This document shows, piece by piece, positions 14,863-25,691 of a DNA stretch of 64,000 nt. This stretch comes from Naganishia liquefaciens. Lineage: Eukaryota; Basidiomycota; Tremellomycetes; Filobasidiales; Filobasidiaceae. The DNA lies in contig BLZA01000053.1 in the NCBI GenBank assembly GCA_013423385.1, positions 186,001-250,000 of the forward strand, read 5' to 3'. The translations under genes and the position numbers were made by a program. The notes under the pieces are model-generated. The model had not been told where the DNA came from and ran no database searches. It saw only the letters and a program-made list of their open reading frames with translations. Positions within the stretch are counted from its first letter, which is position 1. The number at the start of each line of letters is the position of its first letter.

Positions 14863-16586
14863 AAGGCGTCGGAAGTGAGGTCCGGACGATTATTCGGTGT
14901 TTCAAGGGTATGCTCGGAGTCGGAACATGCGAAAAAGAAAAAGTGAAGCAGTCAAGGGATACCGATGGGACGAGGCTTTCTGTCGGAGTTGTATCTATCA
15001 TCGGAAACAAGGGCATCGAATCAGAGTTCATTCGATCTACAACAAGTCAAGCCATTCTCCGAATCTGTGGATATGATGGCATTGAAACAGTCGTTGAGTG
15101 TTGCGGGAGGTATTCTTGAGGCTAAACAAAGGACGAGCCGATCAAAGATATTTGTGATAGTCCTTCTCTCCAATTTTGTACATGTTGAAGCGAAGGTGTT
15201 TGATCCGCAGTGCCAGAAAACAAAAGACGTCAGAAAGCCTTTTGAAAGGACTCGCGACCGATTAATTAGCGTTTCAATCGTCTGTATGTTATCATGCTCG
15301 AACCCGAATGCAATTGGTTTCATGAACGACGGCCCCTCGTGGCAGTGACGGAAGCTGTGCTGTGGCATCACGGGATACCTCGACACACGGTGCAACCCTG
15401 GCCCACCTTTCCCTTAAGAGCCCTAAATTTCAACGTGTTTCAACTTTGGCGCCGAGCAATGGTCATAGGTAGTCACAGTGGGGTTGAACGGCACTTTGGC
15501 CGGGAGCTTCGACGTTTTTGAGTAGGCTGTCACCGTCAAATACGTTGGCTAGCTGACGTAACTTGTATTCCTCTGTTTAGCGGTCGCACGCAGCGAAGAT
15601 GCCCTACATTCCTCCTAATTAGCCTCTGCGCGTCTTTGCGAAAACTCCGGCGAAACCGGCGCGAGTTCCATCCCAGCTGCTTTGGTCCTTTGCTCAGTCT
15701 CCTGATTCCTGAAATCCCAGATGTTACCAGTACTTGCTATGTAGAAGGAGACAGAGCAGGATTTACAGGTCGAGAAGACCGGAGATGGAGCCCTGAATGG
15801 AAGTTTGACGCCCGATCAGCAATTTTGGCGTGAGTGAAGACAAAGTGATTCTCATCTACTCTTTGCTCTCGTGGTTGCTGGAGAGCGCTGTCAAAGCACC
15901 CTTCGCAAAGATATCGAGTCTTTCCTATGATGCGCCTTAACTCTAGACAGCCAAGGAATCCACGATTGCCGATCGCCAGCTTGATTTAGCGAACCAGGTA
16001 ACCCGGTTTCTTAGGAACGCTGCCTTTGGCAAAGGAGGTACCACGCGAGGCATATCTCACATCTATCGCCCAATGGGAAAATAGATCAAAATCAAGAAAT
16101 GCCTGAGGCAAACGGAAGTCATCGATGGCGGATCTGCGAATCTGCGACTGAGTTGCCGCCGATGTTGCGAAAACAGCGAGATCCATGCTTGAAGCAGCGA
16201 CACTCACCTGACCTTACAAGAAACATTTCTGATACTGGAGAATACAATGTCCAAACGGTTGATGAGACAGAAAGCTTCGACAAGCCTTTACGATTCTGCG
16301 GTGTTCTTATCGATCAAAGGTCTCGCTCAGCAGGCAATAAACCCATCGCCGGGGCGTCGACAAGTTCCGGTTTCTACGCCAGTACTGCATGGGACAATTC
16401 GGCTGATCATGATCTGCTTGGCGTGGTAGGCAGGAACTATACTGGTCTCATGCGCCGACTTGTGATGGGCAGCTTGGTGTCAGTCTTCATCAGCTCCGTA
16501 TACCCGATCATGCGTCTGCCCGACCGAGCTCTCAACAGCCACCGAGATCGGGAATTTCCTCCATCGTGTCCTTACATTTGTTTAGG
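14863..16586. other. Intergenic sequence without recognisable gene
   Basis: Both strands have only short frames without conserved motifs or consistent splice signals. This includes the ALDH 3' flank. I see no RNA gene or repeat until the inverted-repeat element that begins at 16587. Confidence 0.5.
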
Positions 16587-17285
16587 GCGACACTTCATAG
16601 AGGGGTGGGTGTCATGAAACGAGCAATTTTGACGAAAAAACCTGCTAGGCTTCCGGCGTTTTGGTGAAAAAAGATGCTAGTTTGACATCGACATAGAATG
16701 CTTACATAAGTGACGGTTTCGCTGACGTCATTTTTGCCAGATTTGTCTCAGGCAAAAGAGACCTCAGTACCGGGATTCAAATATTATGCAAACGCGGCCA
16801 CGACGAAGAGAGAAGCAGATTTTGGCTTAGTGCTTAGAGTGCGAATTGCTTGCGCTTCATGACTATACGACAGCACGATGCCCCATTGCGGCTTTTTACC
16901 TTTTTTGCGCGAGCTTGCTCTCCCCTGCCCATTTTACGAGAACGTTGGTAGTTTACATTTCACGTCACGTCCGAGTCGTCTCTTTTGCTATGCCATTTTC
17001 TCCGAGCGTCCGGAGTGTCCCAGAACTTGGACTCAGCTGACACTTGTCAAGTACTCTCGCAGAAAGTATCTGCAAGCAGGATAACGTATAACAAATGCGA
17101 CCGACTTGCTAGACCATGGACTTCGGCCCTCGAGCCAGTCTCTCTGGCTGCCCAAAAAAGATGCTAATGTGGTACCGACCTTCGCGTTCGAAGGGCAAAA
17201 AAGATGCTAATTTGACACCGACATAGACCTGCAGACGGCGAAAATTACTGCTAATTTTGACACCCACCTCTGTATGGTGTGTCGC
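16587..17285. mobile_element. Non-autonomous DNA transposon-like element (MITE-like), about 0.7 kb
   Basis: The outer 28 nt at 16587-16614 and the reverse complement of 17258-17285 match at 24 of 28 positions. Both begin GCGACAC and end GGTGGGTGTCA, forming terminal inverted repeats. Just inside are several degenerate direct copies of a subterminal motif, roughly A-run + GATGCTAATTTGACACCGACATAG, at about 16671, 17154, 17192 and 17240. The interior has no transposase-like frame. This structure is that of a short non-autonomous TIR element. I could not find a clean target-site duplication next to the TIRs, so exact ends and superfamily stay open. The four mismatches between TIRs suggest it is not recent. 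Confidence 0.6.
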
Positions 17286-18357
17286 CGGTCCTATTTGTTT
17301 GAAAGGCTCTTGTCGAGCTCGATGAATTTGTAACGAGCTCTCTTAGTCTGGGTCCAAAGCTAACGAGAACTCACGGGCCTGAAATTCAAAGACGATATCT
17401 GAGGCGATTCTAAGCCGGCATGAGCATATGACATCGCGGCGCTATCGTTCAGGAACGCAGGAGAGCTGTCAAGAGGCATACACACAGATGATACACCGCT
17501 TGACACACCGATGAGTTCAAATTTGATCTTATGAGCTGTTATAGGTGAAGTATGGTATGTGCTGCGGGCATAGCCGACATAGCCGAACGAACTAGCTAAC
17601 GGCTCCGCTGGGACCAGTAGCAACTGGTAAGAACTTTATCAGATAGCCTGTCGTGATGTGAGCTCTGTAGGTGACAGTCAAATTCGTTCTTCAATTTCCG
17701 ATAATCAGCTGATGATGATGTTTAGTAGCTAGCTATAGATCAATCGATAGCTCTCGCAGTAGCTTCGACACAGAAAAACAGTGAGGGGAAACAGCTGGGG
17801 AAACGCTGCCACTTTGACAACAGCTCCGGCGACGGCTCCGATGGCTGCTCCGATTCATAGCAACTTCGATTACTGGCGACATCTCATCTGCAGACATACT
17901 CTGCAAAATAAGCGAGCAACTGGTGTGGAGTCACTCAAAATGAATCTGCCTTCAAAAATTAATGCTATCCCATAGTAGGCTCCAGTCACGATACCCCGCC
18001 TGTCTGGGGTCCTCTGGCTGCTGGTGGGCCACAGCAGTGTCCTAAGCCCTTCCTGCTCATAGGACATGAAGCTGGAGATTGAGGCACAGCCTACCACAGA
18101 TCTGCTCATATGCATGACTGCTGTAAGCTCTGCTGTTCTATTAGTTGTATCATTCTGGCAATGCTCTTTATAGCCTGATGGCTTCGCCCATCATCGTTTC
18201 ACCAGCTATTCCTCCACCTGCTGCAGCGCCTGGAGATCTTTCCACTTGACTGCGCCAAGTATTCCCAAAGTACATAAGTTTCTCACCTGTCCTTCTTGAA
18301 CCACAGCTCCTCGCGACCAGCAGTCGAATCAGAGCGCGACTCCAGGCGCTAACAAAT
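17286..18357. other. Intergenic sequence without recognisable gene
   Basis: Moderately AT-richer sequence with only short frames lacking conserved motifs. Nothing else was recognised. Confidence 0.5.
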
Positions 18358-18439
18358 GCGTTTCAGATGAGTGATCAAATGTCAATCAATCACCTCTGGC
18401 GTTTCGAATGAATGGTCAAATGTCAATCAATCACCTCTC
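18358..18439. repeat. 41-bp tandem duplication
   Basis: Two adjacent copies of a 41-nt unit (18358-18398 and 18399-18439) both begin GCGTTTC and both contain the identical core TCAAATGTCAATCAATCACC. They differ at a handful of positions near the front. They lie in non-coding sequence about 1.1 kb upstream of the glutaredoxin gene. Confidence 0.8.
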
Positions 18440-19482
18440 CGCGTTCTGAGAGAAGCTCTGTGCCGAATTCTCTGCCGCCAGCTCGGCTTCTTGCTGAACG
18501 ACGTTGAACAGCTCTTGAATTCAGAGTGATCGCTAGCGAGTAGCGAGATATCTAGCAGCTTACAGCTCGGCTTATTACGCAGCGCGGTGCTCAGCGTCGG
18601 GGGGGGGAAATGATCGAGGAAGGAGAGGAAATGAGAGCCGAGGAAAGAAATAGAAAACACTTCTTTGTATGCGAGATATGCGAGAGGAGTAGCGCCACAT
18701 TGAAACGAGGCTTGTCTGCCGGACGAGACGTCCCGCAAGTCCGGCCTGCCGTAGCTTCTGCCGTGAGTTTGGATGCGGACTCGGAAAAACCAATTAAGGG
18801 AATTCTTGCGCTTACTCTTCAACTTCTTCACATGAAATGCTAGCGCCAAGATCCCTTGGGATAATTGCACACCGCCTAGCTCAAGTGTTCCTTTTCTCGC
18901 GTTTTTGGGTTTATGGGTTTGTTTGTGTTGTTTACAAGGCACGACGAGCGACATTACAATGGCAGTCATCGCTCGGGCGTGGGCGACATCGCGCGAACGA
19001 TGACTGCTCGATTCCAAGCAAAGGCCTTTGCTCGCCTGGATTCACTGTTGCTCGTCTGGTTCTCGTCGGAAGCATTGCGCTCACTGAAGGGAAAGATCGC
19101 CTTGAGCGCATCGAGTGTCATTTGTTGACAAGGAATCCTCCGGTGATATCAGGTACGACGGCAGACATCGCGCTGGACAATCGAATCAGGAAATCCCGAA
19201 AACTCGACGTTCTTCGTATAAACGGGCTCTTCGTCTGCCACCGCAGGCGCACGTCACAACGAGAGTTTGTGCGTACGGAGCGTGCCCTTCATTCGGACGC
19301 TCTTCATCGGAAACAAACCTGGATTCAGTCAGCAATCTTTCAGGAGCTTCTTCAGTCTCTTATCGCAAATAAAACAACCAGGATCAGCTCCAGGACCCCT
19401 TCGAGGTATTCTTAAGGGCATCTCTGCAAACAACGCCAAAGGCCTCCCTTGACTGAGGCTCGAAACCACCTTAGATCTTCCC
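18440..19482. other. Intergenic sequence, includes glutaredoxin gene promoter
   Basis: Includes a run of eight or more G at about 18599. Frames of up to about 190 codons exist on both strands but lack conserved motifs. I treat this as the promoter and 5' leader of the gene starting at 19483. Confidence 0.45.
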
Positions 19483-21131
19483 ATGGCACCCTTTGCTCTA
19501 ACCGATCCTTCGCCGCAACGCTACACATACGGGACCCCGGATTCAAGTCCTCAACGAGAATCAACATACCCTTCAGAGTCCCATCGAGCAGGCGCGAACG
19601 CAGGATACTTCCCCGCCTTCGCTCGGTCCGTTACAGCTGCCGGTCAAACGAAATCTGTAACGTCTGCCGCATCGCTCTTTGCCGTGCTCTCTGGACCGGA
19701 AACACCACCACTGACACCGCAAAGGCTTTCATCGGGATTTTCACATTTTCCGGGACATCCTGGTCTTGAAGACTCGCCGATCATGACGACGTCGTTACCA
19801 CTTCCCGCCTCGGCCGCAAAGCAAAGCAGCTCATGGCTTGCCGTCCTGCCGAGAAAGGCAACATCGAGAAAATCATTCAAAGCATATCGCAAAGTACTTT
19901 TATCGCTTGCCGCTCTCTTATCAATACTTTACATTTACAATCAGTATCGTCTACCAGCATCAGCCATTGGAGGAAAGGGATGGGCTTCCTATCTATTACC
20001 AGGTCCACCTCAGCCAAAAACATTCGACTTCAACGAGCGTAGACTGGCCGGAAGTCGAGAGCACATGCACGACTTCAAGGAACACCATGTCAACGCCTAT
20101 GACTCAGCCTTTCCGGAGGCTCCTCCACGAGGAGTATCCTTTGTAGATCCGGAAAGCGAAAGCGAATTCGGATTCTTTGCCGAGGACGAAATGTTGGAAG
20201 ATGGTGGAGAAACAGACGAAGCCAGCCTTCTGGCAACCCAAGATGCAGATCAGCTCAGTCCCGCCGAAAAGGAACGGCGTACACGGAGAAAACTCGAACA
20301 TGCCTTGGAAATCGTCGCCAAGCGTCAAGAGATCAGCGCGGGCTATGGACGTTCTCTCACGTCTCTGGCGGACCGAAACGGTTTGCCAGATATCTATCTT
20401 GAAGCTATCCCAGCGCTCGCCGAAACCGACATCTCCCATCCAGACATCAGCGCGGAACAGGTTGCGCGTCTGGTCGATATCGTTGATCATACGCGGCACG
20501 TAACATTGCGTACCCTCATCTGGTATCTTTCGCGCGGAATGAGGCTAGAGGTCGGCAAGACACCGGTAGAGCTGGATGCTTTGATGAAGAAGATATGGAG
20601 CGTCGGTGGCGGCCGGGGGTTGGAGATTGCACTGAAGCATGCCGAAAGCGAAAGCGAGGACCATGGTCCGGGCACCAAGTTGGAGGACCGCGTGTTCTGG
20701 GATGGTTGGCAGGACGCCGCAGAGGAAGAGAGTCATATCGCCATTTTCTCAAAGGTGAGTTAAGACGGCCTTGCATCACGAACGGATCCTGATACCCGGA
20801 TCAAGAGCTATTGTCCGTTTTCCAAACGCGCCAAGGACATTTTCACTAAATATCAGCTCGCAAATCCTGATCTCGTGCGGCCCGTGGTCTTTGAGCTGGA
20901 CCAAAGGAGTAGGTCAGCTCTCTCAACCCACTCAATGCGTTTGCTGACTTCTTCACAGGCGACGGACCCGTCATCCAGTCTATAGTGAAACGCTTAACGG
21001 GTAGACGCACAGTACCCAACGTGATTGTCGATCATACCAGCATCGGCGGAGCAGATGAAGTTGGCTTGATGGACTCGGAGGGATCGCTCAGAACGCTGCT
21101 CATGCGCGCCCCACGAGCGGGTGCGCGATGA
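19483..21131 (+). CDS. Membrane-anchored glutaredoxin with long N-terminal extension (Grx6/7-like)
   Basis: Three exons (19483-20754, 20806-20908, 20959-21131) encode 515 residues. Residues about 1-130 are Ser/Pro-rich. A single hydrophobic segment at about 135-155 (VLLSLAALLSILYIYN) makes it a probable type II membrane protein of the secretory pathway. A long acidic and helical region follows. The last about 110 residues form a glutaredoxin fold: IAIFSKSYCPFSKRAKDIF with active site CPFS, the TVP cis-proline motif (RTVPNVIVD) and the GG turn (SIGGADE). The second active-site cysteine is replaced by Ser, as in monothiol Grx6/Grx7 of the yeast ER/Golgi. It probably binds glutathione or an Fe-S cluster in the lumen. 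The roughly 250-residue stretch between anchor and glutaredoxin domain is much longer than in yeast, and its role is unknown. Confidence 0.85.
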
Positions 21132-21437
21132 TATGCCTTTGTACGGGGGGTTCAGCACAGTATACAATCTATACCGAAACACAACGCGAGGACATCCTGG
21201 AACCTCATACAGACCATGCAAATATGCTATCGGACTAATACAGTGGAAGCTGTAGAGCTTTTCCATCTTCGTACAATCCACAACCACAGCCCATTTACAA
21301 GGGTCCCCATATCCAGATCCGACTAAAAGCCCGAGGTCTCATCAAGCGCTGTTTCCAGAGGATGCGCAAAGAAACACTATTCTCTTCTGTGAGATTCCTT
21401 TGCTCGCTGTATCGAGTACTGATTTCCCCGTTGAGGT

Positions 21438-24400
21438 TTATTGTGAGCCTTGCAGCCCCATGATTCCGACCGATGCCGCCCAAAGTGCATCCAGAATCTC
21501 TCTCCCGTCCTCGCTCAATCCACTTCCTCTCCATTCTTCATATCCTGTCGGACCCCAGGCGGATTGTCCATAACACAGGCCAAGCCTGTCCAAGCCTTCC
21601 AGTACGAATTCGACGCCTTGAGTGCGTGAATGACATACGGCGACGATGATCGGGAACTCGCTACCGGCGCGCTTCTTGTTGGCGATAATTGTTGCGTCAG
21701 ATCCCCGCATGCGCGACGTGGATTGAGTAGCGAAAGGCGTAATATCTGCCATCTCGTTGTCGGCTTCGCCTTGCTCTACTTGCTGAACGGTTTCATTGCT
21801 ACTAGAAGCTGCAGCTTCCTCTTCCTCTTCCCCTTCCTCATCTTCTTCGAAAAATCCGCCTGATGCCGCTTGCGACTTCAGATCGCTCGGCCGAACTATT
21901 TTTGCAACGATACGGAACGACCGAAATGGCAGCGGTTGAAGCGACACCTCTCCCTTGGCTGACTTATCCGAGGTAGATGAGCCAGGCCGAGCTGCGCTGG
22001 TCGGCACCGTGTCTTTGGATTGCCGTTTGAGCAGGCGCTGCGTAGCGGATACTTGTCGTGCCGGTTGAAGTAGAGGAACGGGCGAGGTTGGATTTGACTC
22101 GACTCCTGCCATGAATGGCACAAAATAGACAAGCAGGACGCGACTTGATGAGTCGTTCAAGAACGAGGCGCGGCCGCTCGATCCTGTGCCGGCCGAGGTT
22201 GGTCTTCCAGACGACATCTGCGAAGTGCTCACGCCGAGAGGAATGACCATTGCTATAGCATCGTCCGGCACCGACTCCCACGCCTTGCCCGGTAGCAGTG
22301 TTGGCGTCGGAGGTTCCTTGCTCTCTGTGGTGTTGCCAAGATTAGATCCACCTGAAGAAGAGATAGGCCCGGCTTCGGTGGCAGATCTATTTCGGCTCGC
22401 GCTGGAATTCTGACTCCAATTGCGTTGAGTAGACTCGCCACTCCAAGAACGACTCTGTCCGCGTTCCCGCTCGCGCTCTTCTCGCCTTGCTGCTTTCTCG
22501 CTCGCTGAGCTCGACGTCCCGGATTTGACAGTTGCTAGCCACGTTCGTTTGAGCTTGTCTCCAAAGGACGCGCGGTCCTTCTTCTTATCCTTGGTGCCGG
22601 AGCTACTGGCTTCCTTGATTCTTGCCTGAATGCCCTTGATGGCTTGGGCAGCGCCGCCCATTGGCCGGCTGCCCTCATCCTGACTGCGAGTACCTCGTGA
22701 CGGAACTTCTGGCGCGGGATCGTGGTTTGGCATACGCGTTTCTTGGCTAGGTTGCCTATTCCGCATGGCAGGAACCGTAGTAGCAACGCTCGCCGATCGA
22801 GACACGATCTTGAGTCCTCCAAGATCAGCATGAAGTCGCTTACTCGCCAATATTAGGTGATTACGGCGACACGTTCCTGCCCGCTCGCTCGAGATACCGT
22901 TCTCGCTGTTGCCCCAAGTGCCGGCTTCTTCAGAAATGCGGTCAAGCTGGATTTCGCGAGACCCAACTTTTTTGACGCGCCAACCTTTGCCCGTGCGTTG
23001 CGACATAACCTCGCCGGCGCCGTTGATGGTATACCGTCCCGCACCGGGCGATTCCCATTCGATGTTACCAGATGCCTTGCCTTCGGAACGGGCTCGAAAT
23101 GTCCAGTCACCTCGTCTGTTGTCGTACTCCTCGTCGAAAGCTCCAACAAATTTGGCAAAGCTGTCCTCATCTGTTCCCCCCGGTCCAAGCTGAACACCAG
23201 GCCGGTTCTGCATGGCGTAACGAGAAAGAGCCGTATTGCCCATGGAGAGATTACCCTTCGTTTCGTCTATCGGCGGAGGATCATACGCCCCCGAAAGAAT
23301 GAAATCGAGGTCAAGGTCAGACACGCTGACCGGAGCGGGAGGATGAAGCGAAGCGGGCAGTGGATGCGGCAGCGGTTCACTTTCGAGATTTCGATAACTC
23401 AGCAAGTGGGATGCGCGGTGCAGCGCCAGCGTTGAGGGTAAAAGTCGCGGTCCCGGATCTGACAATGGCATAAGCGGCGGCAGTGGCCGATTCAGAAGGG
23501 GCCGTGCCGGCTGGCGTTCAGTCAACTGCTCCGCATATGACTCGGTCATTGGCGGTTCGCGGTCGTCCTCGTCCTGTGCAAGTCAGCAAAGGTTCACCTT
23601 GTCTCTTCACGAAACTTCTCACCTCGTCTTCGCTCTCCGAGATATGCTCAGAAGCCGTTGATGGTGTCCTCCACGGGATCGCAATAGGAACGCTTCCGCG
23701 CCTGTCATCATGACTGGAAGCAGCGCTGCCCGACTCAGGGATCTGCGGTCCCAGCGCGTGCGCCATCCCTCCGGAAGCCGTCGTTGATACTGAAGTGGAG
23801 AGCGCCGCTAATCCGCTCGTATCGAAGCCGGGAATGCCAAGACTGCCGCGGCGGAAGCCTTCGTTGCCAATCAGCATTTTCTTGCCCTCAGCCGACGCGG
23901 AGAGCGAAGCCGACACCAGCTGATCACGCAACTGTGACCCGCGCCTCGATCCGGGAGATCCGATGACACCCGCATTGCTGCCACGCGCCGTCCGACCATA
24001 CGTGGACGCCATGAATGCAATCCGCTGACGCTCCGCTTCGGCCGACTCAGAGGAGTCTGCGGTACGTGAGGTACTGCTTGTCGGGCTCTGTCTGATGGCT
24101 GAGGAGGGCGAGCCGTGAGCGACGGGTTCGCCAAAAACGAAACCCGCGTCGCCGACGGGAATGGGAGCCGTGGGACCCTCCCCTTCTCCTCTTTGTCTCG
24201 ATGTCCGCTGTGATGATCCTGTATCTACGTGTCGTCAGTTTTGTTGTGTTGTGAAAGGTCAAAGGGATGACGTACCGCTATCTTCGGCGCTCATCCTGAA
24301 CGCGCTCCCTCTTCTCTCGCCGGCGTAGCCTTCCGCTGTCGCTGGTCTCATAATTGACCTCTTCGGCGCACCCGAGCTCCTTCCCAACTCGGGCGATGGG

Positions 24401-25691
24401 CCTCTTCCACCAGCACTGTGCGATCGGCCCGCCACGTCCCCGCCGACCCCCAACGCTGATCCCAACACGCTCTTCCGACTAATTGCACCGGTGGCATTCA
24501 ACTTTGTCGGACTCGCCATCGCCAGACTACCCGTCGCAAGCGTCGTCGTGTTCGTCGTCGATTTTCTGCGCGCGCCCCAGTGCATTTGCGCAAACGGTTC
24601 GGTCATGGGGAATGTGCCCGGTGCAGCGGAGGCTGTTCCCGCGGGTGGCATTGTTGGTCCTAGCAGTGCCAGACTTTCCCTGCGTACTTGCTCAATCACG
24701 GATGGGCTCGGCGGTACGGGTCCAACGAGATTGAGGTTTGCCGGCGTCAAGCTTGCGCGACGAGGAAGATGCGTATGAATGTATTGAGATGGCTCACATA
24801 GTAGTCCAGGGCTCGCCGGTGCTGATGAAGGACCTGGAGTTTGAGCGATGTATGCGTGTCCGTCTTGCCCGGCGCTCACAATGAGCGCTGAGAGCTCCGC
24901 ATCGTCATTCGAAGTGTATTGACTTCTCGCCACCTTCACCGAAGACAGGTTCAACGGTGCCAACGGATCCTCTGGATCCTGCTGCTCCTGAGACATGGCC
25001 AATGGGGCGCCAAAGGCAGGCAACGGTAAGCTATGTAGCCACATTGCATGTGTCAAGCTTGATCTACGCCGTGCTGATGCTGCCGCGATCGCCGATGCCT
25101 GAACGGGAGCGCTCGTTGTGCTGTAATTCGTCTGACCTGTCGCGACGCTGTTGTTACGTGTTGAGAGACCACCGCCTGCGATAATTGTTGGCGCCGAAGC
25201 TACTGATGCCCCGGATGATAGGTTGCTGGATTCAGGGATCAGCCAAAGGTACGACGTGTGAAGGGGAAACAGGGAACTCACCCGTCAAATCCTCCGATGG
25301 ATCTCCGGTTCCCTGCATTGTATGCTGTCAAGTCCCCTCCATATTTCCCGGCATCCTGCTGCTGCTGCTGCTGATGTTGCATCACATCCCCCACGGTCGT
25401 TGGACTCAGATCCGCATACGCATAACGGGCGGTCCCACTCGATCCCAATCCGGGGAATGCGCTGCCCATACTCTCAATGGTTGGTGTTGCCGTCGGTGAT
25501 ATCCCGCCCGCTACATGTTGCCTGTGTGAGATTTCCCCCCGCTGCGAGACCAGTTGCGAATGGGCTTGCAGCGGCGCACGCGACGACGTTGCGTGTGTTT
25601 GCGGATTCCGGTCGGCGGATAGGTTTACTATCACGGGATCATCGTCATCCATCGCTACTGCGGGATCTGTACTGCTCGAAGGACCAGCCAT
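21438..25691 (-). CDS. Large serine-rich protein of unknown function, fungal
   Basis: Four exons (25691-25282, 25225-24276, 24224-23623, 23573-21438) with consistent phases encode about 1,365 residues. I do not recognise the family. The first two thirds are low-complexity, rich in Ser, Ala, Pro and Gly, with a Gln run near residue 105 and repeated RRxS motifs (ARRRSSL, PRRASL, FRRGSLG, DRRGSV). These look like basic-directed kinase or 14-3-3 sites. The C-terminal about 300 residues are ordered: DDAIAMVIPLG, a hydrophobic strand (RVLLVYFVPFMAG), SFRIVAKIVRPSDL, a Glu-rich insert, and EFPIIVAVCHSRTQGVEFVLEGLDRLGLC. It looks like a disordered, phospho-regulated scaffold with one folded end domain. 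It converges with the glutaredoxin gene with about 300 nt between stops. Confidence 0.7.

Noticed and set aside
18427-19017. A 196-codon frame on the minus strand upstream of the glutaredoxin gene
   Set aside because: No conserved motif, unusual composition, overlaps another long motif-free frame on the plus strand, and contains low-complexity sequence with the poly-G run.
18837-19415. A 192-codon plus-strand frame just before the glutaredoxin start
   Set aside because: The product shows no family resemblance and the region is better explained as promoter and leader.
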